A stretch of 13,577 nt of DNA from Maricaulis sp042095695 (GTDB lineage: Bacteria; Pseudomonadota; Alphaproteobacteria; Caulobacterales; Maricaulaceae): assembly GCA_042095695.1 (NCBI GenBank), contig JBELMP010000061.1:1-13577 (forward strand). Reading direction: 5' to 3'. Each line of letters opens with the position of its first letter. Position 1 is the first letter of the stretch. The position numbers and the translations under genes are program-made. Positions 1 through 5,552 of this stretch are shown here, piece after piece. Under the pieces are notes generated by a model. It did not search any database, had not been told where the DNA came from, and saw nothing but the letters and a program-made list of their open reading frames with translations.

Positions 1-364
1 CTTGAATACGCTCCGTATTAAATGGCTTCGCAATAAATCCGTTTGCGCCATATTTAATCGATTCAACAACATTTTCAGAGGAACTTTCTCCTGAGACCAT
101 TACGGTGTATGTGCTTGGCGACGTGTCTTTGACTTCTCTAAGGATAGTAATACCGTTCAGATCAGGTAGCTCGATATCAAGAAACAAAATGTCGATGGAC
201 GTTTCTGTAATCATTTTCAATGCCCTCCTACCCAAAGACGTTTGTAAAAACTTGGGCTCAAGAGGCAAATCACTCGCGTCGATACAAGCATTAATAGCTC
301 CTCGCAATAAATCCCGCGTGTACTCAACATCATCAACAAGCAATATATTTATTATGCGCTGCAT
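1..364 (-). CDS. CheY-like response regulator, 3' end cut by window edge
   Basis: The visible 121 residues form nearly a whole phosphoacceptor receiver domain. An acidic pair D11-D12 follows the first beta strand (ILLVDD). The phosphorylation-site candidate is D63 in the segment FLDIELPDLNG, and the conserved lysine is K113 in IAKPF. These are the hallmark positions of two-component receivers. Whether an output domain follows cannot be seen because the gene leaves the window. The start ATG at 364 has a GAGG eight bases upstream. It begins 10 bp after the stop of the Hpt-containing frame, so the two are probably co-transcribed and may share a phosphorelay. The DNA is visibly AT-richer than everything beyond about 660, which suggests a different origin from the rest of the window. 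I am confident of the family; its partner kinase and output are unknown. Confidence 0.85.
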   Translation of the reverse strand, partial: MQRIINILLVDDVEYTRDLLRGAINACIDASDLPLEPKFLQTSLGRRALKMITETSIDILFLDIELPDLNGITILREVKDTSPSTYTVMVSGESSSENVVESIKYGANGFIAKPFNTERIQ

Positions 365-374
365 AAATATAGCC

Positions 375-971
375 TCATGGATTAGTTTCTTTTTTTAATA
401 CATCCTGAATTATATTCAATAAATCCAAACTTCCCGAAATGCCATGCAATGTCTCGCCACGGCGCAAAGACTGCAATGCTTCGTTAGCAATGTCCGATAA
501 AAACTGATAACCAAAATTTCCTCCGGCACCTTTTACAATATGCAGTTCTTTCATCAAGCCACCAGCATCAATCGCCTCGATAAAGTCTCGAATGGCTCTC
601 GCATGCTCCATCAATCCAGTAATGAATTTTTCTTTCAAAGGCCCATCGACTTCGTCCGCCTGCGCCGCTAGGGCGAGCGCATCCGGGTCGGCGCCGAGAA
701 CCGCGCTGAGCTTGGCGATTTCACCATCAATCGCGTCACAGTCCAGTTCGCCGTCAATCCGGTAGTCTGCATTGAGCTGATAGGCATTGTCGAAGGCGGT
801 CAGAGCCGCCGGCACTTCGCGATCACGCAGATTGAGATCATCGATCGGCGTCAGCAGCGCATCGCCAAGACCATCGCCGACATCCTGGCTCTCATCGCCC
901 AGGCCCAGAGAGACGCAGCCCGGAAGCATCAGAAGTGAAGCGGTGGTGATCGCGAGGATGGCAGGTTTCAT
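375..971 (-). CDS. Hybrid ORF: lipoprotein N-terminus joined to a C-terminal Hpt domain
   Basis: The 198-residue frame starts at ATG 971, preceded by GGAG at good spacing. Residues 1-19 are a lipoprotein signal ending in LPGC (lipid Cys19). Residues 20 to about 105 resemble small alphaproteobacterial envelope lipoproteins. From about residue 110 on it looks like a histidine phosphotransfer domain: the motif LHIVKGAGGNFG supplies H144, K147 and G148, matching the HxxKG signature, with helices on both sides. Hpt domains work in the cytoplasm, so an outer-membrane-type lipoprotein carrying one makes no obvious sense. Base composition also switches from GC-rich to AT-rich inside the frame, near 635-665. 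I infer a junction of two unrelated genes by recombination, insertion or misassembly. The product may be a non-functional hybrid. The Hpt half probably belongs with the response regulator downstream; the lipoprotein half lies 78 bp after thrC. Confidence 0.7.
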   Translation of the reverse strand: MKPAILAITTASLLMLPGCVSLGLGDESQDVGDGLGDALLTPIDDLNLRDREVPAALTAFDNAYQLNADYRIDGELDCDAIDGEIAKLSAVLGADPDALALAAQADEVDGPLKEKFITGLMEHARAIRDFIEAIDAGGLMKELHIVKGAGGNFGYQFLSDIANEALQSLRRGETLHGISGSLDLLNIIQDVLKKETNP

Positions 972-1049
972 GGGAATCTCCTTGGTCTCCGGCATAGCGC
1001 CACAAGCGGGCCAGGCCAAGCGAAGACTCTGTAACACCAGGGTTTGTCT

Positions 1050-2333
1050 TTACGCTGCCACAGGTTCGAGCGCGCTGCTGAGCGCATCGAGGTCGGGCGC
1101 AATATCCCTGACCTGGACCGGACGCGCCAGCACGGCTGCCAGGGCCGGGGGCGGGGCGATGGCCTCGCCGACGAGCGGTTCGACAATGTCGGCGAATTTA
1201 TAGGCATGCGCGGTGGCGCCGACCAGCCAGCGGCGTTCTTCGCGCGTGCTGGCGGACAGGCGTGCAAAGGCTTCCAGCCCGGTCGCTGTGTGCGGACAGG
1301 CGATATAGCCACCCTCCGCCTTGGTCTGGAGGATGCGGGCCTTGATGGCTTCATCCTCCACCCGCACCACGCCGGCAATGCCATCGGGATCGATATGGGC
1401 CAGGCGCTCAAAATTGCTCGGCGCGCCGACATCCATGGCATTGGCCAGCGTGGCTATGGCTGGCCGGGCCTCATAGGCCCCGCTTGTCTGCCATTCCGAC
1501 AGGGTTGGATTGGCATTGGTGGCCAGAATGACGGGGCCGATGGGCAGTCCTATCTTGCGGGCGATGATGGCGGCGACGGCATTGCCCAGATTGCCGGTCG
1601 GAATGATCAGCCCCGGAGCCTTGCCGGTTTCCGCGTGCAGGTTGAGCGCGGCCTGCGCCCAATAGCTCATCTGCGGCAAGAGGCGGCCGATGGAGATGGA
1701 ATTGGCCGAGGTCAGCCCGTGCCGCCGGTTCAGCGTCGTGTCACCGAAGGCTTGTTTCACCAGCGCCTGGCAGGCATCGAAATCACCATCGACCCGCAGC
1801 GCCCGTACCGGTTCTCCCCAGCAGCAGAGCTGGCGTTCCTGAAAGGCGGAGATCCGGCCCTTGGGAAAGAGGATGACCGCCCGGGCATTCTTTGCGCCCT
1901 CGGCGGCGCAGCCGACAGCGCCGCCAGTATCGCCGGACGTGGCCGCGAGCACGGTTATCGGATCCTCCGGGTCGGCGATGCGGTCAAATGCGCGAAACAG
2001 GAAACGCGCGCCGAAATCCTTGAAGGCGCCGGTCGGGCCGTGAAACAGCTCGAGGATGCGGGCGCCCCCCGGCAGGGAGATGATCGGGGCCTTGAAATTG
2101 AAAGCGCTGGTGCAAAGCGCCGGCATGTCTGTCGCCAGGGCGGTGCCTGCGAAAAAAGGCGAGAGCAGACGTGCGGCCAAATCGGCAGCGCCGAGGCCCT
2201 CAAGCTCAGCCGGCTGAAATGCTTCGGGCCAGCTCTCTGGCAGATAGAGACCGCCATCCGGCGCCAGACCCGCGCGCAGGGCTGTGTCAGCGGCGACAGA
2301 CGGGCTTTGGCCGCGCGTCGAGACGTATCGCAT
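1050..2333 (-). CDS. thrC: Threonine synthase
   Basis: This 427-residue PLP enzyme converts O-phosphohomoserine to threonine, the last step of the pathway, in the cytosol. The start MRYVSTRG is typical of the shorter bacterial threonine synthases. The PLP-binding lysine is K105 in HGPTGAFKDFG. The loop ATSGDTGGA lies at 131-139, and the phosphate-binding loop PTGNLGN is near 245-251. Length fits the family. The ATG at 2333-2331 shares one base with the TGA stop of thrB (TGATG), which implies translational coupling and makes this start more likely than the TTG one codon upstream. It is the last clear gene of the thr operon. No terminator was seen between it and the lipoprotein start at 971, so read-through is possible. 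Confidence 0.96.
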   Translation of the reverse strand: MRYVSTRGQSPSVAADTALRAGLAPDGGLYLPESWPEAFQPAELEGLGAADLAARLLSPFFAGTALATDMPALCTSAFNFKAPIISLPGGARILELFHGPTGAFKDFGARFLFRAFDRIADPEDPITVLAATSGDTGGAVGCAAEGAKNARAVILFPKGRISAFQERQLCCWGEPVRALRVDGDFDACQALVKQAFGDTTLNRRHGLTSANSISIGRLLPQMSYWAQAALNLHAETGKAPGLIIPTGNLGNAVAAIIARKIGLPIGPVILATNANPTLSEWQTSGAYEARPAIATLANAMDVGAPSNFERLAHIDPDGIAGVVRVEDEAIKARILQTKAEGGYIACPHTATGLEAFARLSASTREERRWLVGATAHAYKFADIVEPLVGEAIAPPPALAAVLARPVQVRDIAPDLDALSSALEPVAA

Positions 2334-3295
2334 CAATAAACCTCAGCCGCATGCGGGTGAATCTGGACATCGAGCCCGCCTGATGCCAGCGAGGCTTCAT
2401 AGGCAGTCGCGGGACAGTCAGCATCGGCAAAGGCCTCGGCCATGGCGTCGCGGACGCTGGCGATGCGGTTGTCCCGGGCGAAGGCGAAGACTGACGGGCC
2501 TGACCCCGAGAAGGAACATCCAAGAGCGCCGGCTTTGCGGGCGGCAGTTTGCACCGCGGCGAGCTCCGGCAGGAGGGGCAGGCGTTGCGGCTCGATAAGA
2601 ATGTCTTTCAGCCCGGACTCGAACAGGGCGAGGTCCTCGGTCACACAGCCCGCCACGAAGCCGGCGATGTTACGGCTGTGCTCGACCGCGGTGCCCAGCG
2701 GCACTGTTGCTGCCAGCAGCTCCCGCGACATCTGGGTCTCGATCTTGCGATCGGGGTGAAACAAGACGCAGCTAATGCCCGCGGGTACGGGCAGCGGTCG
2801 GATAAGCGGCGGGTTCAGCCGTGCCGCAATCACCAGCCCGCCATGCAGGGCCGCCATGACATTGTCCCAGGGCGGGGGATCGGCCGAGACGCGCTCACCT
2901 TCCATCGCGCACAGCAGCAATGTGTCGTCGTCGAGATTGGCATTGAAGGCCGCATTGGCCGCACCGGCAGCAGCGACGGCGGAGGCGGCTGAACCGCCCA
3001 TGCCGGCGCTCATCGGAACGCCTTTCTCGATGTCCAGCACCAGGCCGTTCAGTGCGCCGCAATGTTGGCGCACGGCCTCGGCAGCCGCGAGTGCGCAATT
3101 GCGGTCCACCGCGGCGGGCAGGCTGTCGACAAGCCCGCTGACCCGGCCCAGCCGGATTTCAGGGGCTTCGATCAGGCGCGCCGTCACCCGGTCGCGGGCC
3201 GCATCGAAAGCGAGGCCCAGCACATCAAAGCCGACGGCAACATTGCCGATACTCGCTGGCGCGCTGGCGCTGAAATGTCGAAGCAGCGGTTTCAT
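2333..3295 (-). CDS. thrB: Homoserine kinase, GHMP family
   Basis: This 320-residue kinase phosphorylates L-homoserine with ATP to O-phosphohomoserine, the substrate of the next gene. GHMP signatures are clear: an N-terminal ASIGNVAVGFDVLG segment (14-27), the glycine-rich ATP loop PMSAGMGGSAAS at 94-105, and the C-terminal SFSGSGPSVFAF motif at 261-272. This is the E. coli ThrB type. Many alphaproteobacteria instead use the unrelated choline/aminoglycoside-kinase-like homoserine kinase, so its presence here, in E. coli gene order, is notable. The ATG overlaps the thrA stop as ATGA (3295-3292), and the TGA stop overlaps the thrC start. Tight coupling supports a single transcript controlled from the attenuator at 5128-5222. 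Confidence 0.95.
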   Translation of the reverse strand: MKPLLRHFSASAPASIGNVAVGFDVLGLAFDAARDRVTARLIEAPEIRLGRVSGLVDSLPAAVDRNCALAAAEAVRQHCGALNGLVLDIEKGVPMSAGMGGSAASAVAAAGAANAAFNANLDDDTLLLCAMEGERVSADPPPWDNVMAALHGGLVIAARLNPPLIRPLPVPAGISCVLFHPDRKIETQMSRELLAATVPLGTAVEHSRNIAGFVAGCVTEDLALFESGLKDILIEPQRLPLLPELAAVQTAARKAGALGCSFSGSGPSVFAFARDNRIASVRDAMAEAFADADCPATAYEASLASGGLDVQIHPHAAEVY

Positions 3296-5070
3296 GAGGC
3301 GATATCTTGCCGGATTCGAGCCTGTAAATCAGCGTCTGATACGCCGTCCCCGGCTACTTCCTGGCCCGCCCGCCCCCGCTGAATATCCATGATATCGGCG
3401 AAGACGGCTTCGGCGGTCGGCCAGCGGCCGGCACCCTTGCCTCGCATATAGCGTTCTTGCTGCGCCAGGCTGATCAGAAATCCATTGGCCTCATTGCGCA
3501 GGCTTGAAAAGGGGTGATCGAGGGGCAGTGCCCGCAATTCGACCCGCGCTTCCACCTGCCCGTCCGGATCGATGCTGCATCGACCGACCTGTTTGATCAC
3601 AAGATTGGCTTCGCGTGCCGCATCGATCCGCTCCGGGGGGAGGTCGGAGAGGCTTTCGCGTGGAATGTCACGCAGGTCGGGGGCGCTGCCAAAGGCATGC
3701 TCGCAGATTATGGCGAGCTTGTCGGCCGCATCATCCCCGTCCAGATCGGTAGAGGGATCGGCTTCGGCGAAGCCTCGAGCCTGCGCTTCCGCGACCGCAT
3801 CAGCGAACAAGGCGCCATGATCAAGCGCATCGAGAATGAAGTTGCAGGTGCCGTTCATCACGCCCTCGACGGCCTTGATGTCCTCGCGGTCACGCAGATA
3901 GTCGAGAAGCTCCAGGATGGGCGCGCCACCGCCCACCGCCGCAGAATAGCGCAACAGGCGTTTATGCTCGCCCGCCAGTGCGCCAAGGCGATGGAAGTCG
4001 AGCGCGATGACTGCCTTGTTGGCGGTGACCAGATCCGATCCCTCGCGAAGTGCGGTCTGGCAAAGACTGCGCGCAAATCCGGTGCCGCCGAGCATTTCCA
4101 CCACAATGTCCGGCGTTTGGGCGAGCGCTTCCTCTGGCAGGGCGGTGAAAGCGCGCCCGGGATAGGCTTCGGCGTGTTTTTCGGGGTTTCGGACCAGGAC
4201 GGGATTGAGCTCAAACCGGCCCGGATGGGCATCTATATGATCGCAGACCCCGGCGCCGACGGCGCCATGTCCGAGCACGCTGATGCGCAGCTTGCGCAGT
4301 TCGCGGGGCTGTGCCGGTGCGCGGTCGACCTTGGCGATCCGGGTCGCGTAGGACCGGCCGAGGGCAGCGACTTCGATGACCACGTCGAGCGTTTCCGCGG
4401 TGACAATGGCCTTGTCCTGGACCAGGCCGCGGCTGACATCGCGCGCTTCCGCATAGCTAAGCCGGTCAAAGCGAAGGGCGTCCGGGTTTTTTGCCGGATC
4501 GTCGGAGTAAACACCGTCGACATCCTTGATCAGGCGCGCCCGATCAGCTTCGAGCCAGTGCGCGAACATGACAGCCGTTAGGTCCGTGCCGCCGCGTCCC
4601 AGGGTAACGGGCCCGTCTTCGGTTTCACCGAAGAAACCCGGAGCGACAATGACATCGGCCTCGTCAAAGCGGGAGAGCACGCGGGCGCGGTCCAGACCGG
4701 TCAGCTTGGCATCGAGTGGATCACCCTCGGCCATCAATCCCATTTCATGCGGATCGAGCACCGCGGTGGGAACACCGCTGCGTTCCAGCGCCAGACCGAG
4801 CAAGGCCGCAGACTTGAGTTCGCCGCAGCGCACGAGACGGGCAATGCCGGCGCCGTCGGCATGATGGCCGACCTCCTCACCAAGAGCGAACAGCCCATCG
4901 GTTTCACCGTCGAGAGCGGAGACAACGGCCACGACTTTCTCGCCCTCGCGGACATGCCGGTAAATCTCGTGTGCGATCCGCGCATAGTCGGATGTCGTGT
5001 GCAGGACCGAGCTGCCGAATTTCAACACGCTGAGGCGCGGCGCCTTGCTGGCGAGGTAGAGCTTGTTCAC
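3292..5070 (-). CDS. thrA: ACT-less aspartokinase-homoserine dehydrogenase fusion
   Basis: The 592-residue bifunctional enzyme would catalyse aspartate phosphorylation and NAD(P)H-dependent reduction of aspartate semialdehyde to homoserine. The kinase part spans about 12-245: VLKFGSSV at 15-22 (a variant of KFGGTSV), GRGGTDLTA at 158-166 and KDVDGVYSDDP at 182-192. The dehydrogenase begins at 262 with the Rossmann motif GHGAVGAG (267-274). It continues with VTANKAV (348-354), NGTCNFIL (406-413) and EADPSTDLDGDDAADK (436-451), which ends on the catalytic-type lysine. Only about 15 residues join the two halves. E. coli ThrA has about 820 residues with ACT domains between, so the threonine-binding module is missing. 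The GTG start at 5070 has AAGGA eight bases upstream. The same frame stays open upstream to 5334 but only by reading through the leader and terminator. Confidence 0.93.
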   Translation of the reverse strand: MNKLYLASKAPRLSVLKFGSSVLHTTSDYARIAHEIYRHVREGEKVVAVVSALDGETDGLFALGEEVGHHADGAGIARLVRCGELKSAALLGLALERSGVPTAVLDPHEMGLMAEGDPLDAKLTGLDRARVLSRFDEADVIVAPGFFGETEDGPVTLGRGGTDLTAVMFAHWLEADRARLIKDVDGVYSDDPAKNPDALRFDRLSYAEARDVSRGLVQDKAIVTAETLDVVIEVAALGRSYATRIAKVDRAPAQPRELRKLRISVLGHGAVGAGVCDHIDAHPGRFELNPVLVRNPEKHAEAYPGRAFTALPEEALAQTPDIVVEMLGGTGFARSLCQTALREGSDLVTANKAVIALDFHRLGALAGEHKRLLRYSAAVGGGAPILELLDYLRDREDIKAVEGVMNGTCNFILDALDHGALFADAVAEAQARGFAEADPSTDLDGDDAADKLAIICEHAFGSAPDLRDIPRESLSDLPPERIDAAREANLVIKQVGRCSIDPDGQVEARVELRALPLDHPFSSLRNEANGFLISLAQQERYMRGKGAGRWPTAEAVFADIMDIQRGRAGQEVAGDGVSDADLQARIRQDIAS

Positions 5071-5098
5071 GGTTCTGGTCCTTAACTGAATTACTGTT

Positions 5099-5125
5099 GT
5101 TTCAAGTCTGGTCTGGGTTTCAAGT
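5099..5125. repeat. Nine-bp direct repeat between attenuator and thrA
   Basis: On the plus strand GTTTCAAGT occurs at 5099-5107 and again at 5117-5125, 18 bp apart. This lies in the stretch between the attenuator U-tract and the thrA ribosome-binding site. It could be a tandem protein-binding site or chance. Confidence 0.35.
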
Positions 5126-5127
5126 AC

Positions 5128-5160
5128 AAAAAAACCCGCTCGCCTGGCCGGGGAGCGGGT
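5128..5160 (-). terminator. Intrinsic terminator of the thr attenuator
   Basis: Read on the minus strand, ACCCGCTC (5160-5153) and GAGCGGGT (5141-5134) form a perfect 8-bp GC-rich stem around an 11-base loop, followed by an uninterrupted run of Ts (5133-5128). It sits 26 bases after the leader stop codon and about 57 bases before the thrA start, where an attenuator terminator is expected. Confidence 0.9.
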
Positions 5161-5222
5161 CGGGTGTGTGCGGTCTGGTTCTTCCGCTAAGCCACGCCGT
5201 CCGCTCCCCCCGTCCAGGAGGA
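5150..5222 (-). promoter_or_regulatory. Thr attenuator: antiterminator and protector hairpins
   Basis: Three mutually exclusive pairings can be read on the minus strand. GGGGAGCGG (5209-5201), inside the last leader codons, is exactly complementary over 9 bases to CCGCTCCCC (5158-5150), which forms most of the 5' arm of the terminator; together they make an antiterminator. TCCTCC (5222-5217, the two Ser codons just after the Thr run) can pair with GGGGGA (5210-5205) across the loop TGGAC, making a protector hairpin. A ribosome stalled on the Thr/Ile codons (5246-5223) would cover TCCTCC and release the antiterminator. A ribosome at the stop codon (5189-5187) would cover the antiterminator strand and let the terminator form. 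The geometry is seen in the sequence; the mechanism is inferred from the E. coli thr and trp paradigms. Confidence 0.8.
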
Positions 5223-5393
5223 GATGGTGGTGGTCATAATGGTGGTGTAACCGAGGCCGCCGCGCATCTGGGCAGATGCGCCGTAAACGGTGCCGATAAG
5301 GCGATATGTCGTAACCGACTGGGCCATAATACACTCGTTTGTCGCCAAGCTGACCGAAACCGGTTGTGCTGCGATTGCGAACTTCCGAGACAT
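5187..5393 (-). CDS. thrL: Threonine operon leader peptide
   Basis: The last 20 codons contain the run YTTIMTTTISSWTGG: within 12 codons (5246-5211) there are six Thr and two Ile codons, mostly ACC. It then ends in ADGVA and TAG. E. coli thrL likewise has a Thr/Ile run followed by a Gly-rich tail. The start is unsettled. ATG 5393 (68 residues) has the best ribosome-binding site, GAGG six bases upstream. ATG 5327 (46 residues) has only a weak GAG. ATG 5267 (26 residues) lies inside a hairpin. An upstream Thr-Thr and Ile/Thr cluster (VTTYRLIGT) favours a start at or before 5327. The peptide probably has no function beyond its translation, which senses charged tRNA-Thr and perhaps tRNA-Ile and sets read-through into thrABC. 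Confidence 0.75.
   Translation of the reverse strand: MSRKFAIAAQPVSVSLATNECIMAQSVTTYRLIGTVYGASAQMRGGLGYTTIMTTTISSWTGGADGVA
5262..5281 (-). promoter_or_regulatory. Perfect hairpin inside the thr leader
   Basis: GCGCATCT (5262-5269) and AGATGCGC (5274-5281) form an 8-bp perfect inverted repeat around four bases, just upstream of the Thr-codon run. In trp-type attenuators an early hairpin pauses RNA polymerase so that translation can catch up; this one is placed for such a role. It also buries the ATG at 5267, arguing against that as the leader start. Confidence 0.5.
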
Positions 5394-5422
5394 AAAAAGC
5401 CTCAAGTCTGAAGTTTCGTCAA
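5394..5422 (-). promoter_or_regulatory. Weak candidate thr promoter
   Basis: On the minus strand TTGACG (5422-5417) is a good -35 box, but the bases 17-18 downstream (CTTTTT or TTTTTA) are a poor -10. If used, transcription would start near 5386, downstream of the ATG at 5393, and the leader would have to begin at 5327. The true promoter must lie between the pckA terminator (5495) and the leader. Confidence 0.25.
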
Positions 5423-5494
5423 ACAAAAAATTCATTCACGACCATGTTTCCACCTGAGATGGGAAAAATTTTGCTTATCCATCCCGTGTCGCAT

Positions 5495-5522
5495 GAAAAA
5501 ACCCCGCTCCTTGAAACGGGGT
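5495..5522 (-). terminator. Intrinsic terminator of pckA
   Basis: On the minus strand CCCCG (5521-5517) and CGGGG (5506-5502) enclose a 10-base loop and run into six Ts (5501-5496). It lies about 30 bases after the pckA stop and insulates the thr operon from pckA transcription. Confidence 0.85.
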
Positions 5523-5552
5523 CTTCTCGCAAATGATGGCGTCCGTCTTGCT

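Noticed and set aside
105..398. 97-residue plus-strand frame at the left edge
   Set aside because: It is opposite a well-supported response regulator receiver domain.
1044..2339. 431-residue plus-strand open frame opposite thrC
   Set aside because: It is antisense to a clear threonine synthase. Its protein is low-complexity in Arg/Gly/Ala with no motif, typical of a GC-rich shadow frame.
3514..4581. 355-residue plus-strand open frame opposite thrA
   Set aside because: It mirrors the fused ThrA gene, has no family features or ribosome-binding site, and is explained by codon bias on the other strand.
5071..5334. N-terminal extension of the thrA frame with a His-rich stretch
   Set aside because: The frame is open only because it crosses the leader and terminator. 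The His-rich segment is the Thr-codon run read in another frame. The GTG at 5070 has a proper ribosome-binding site.
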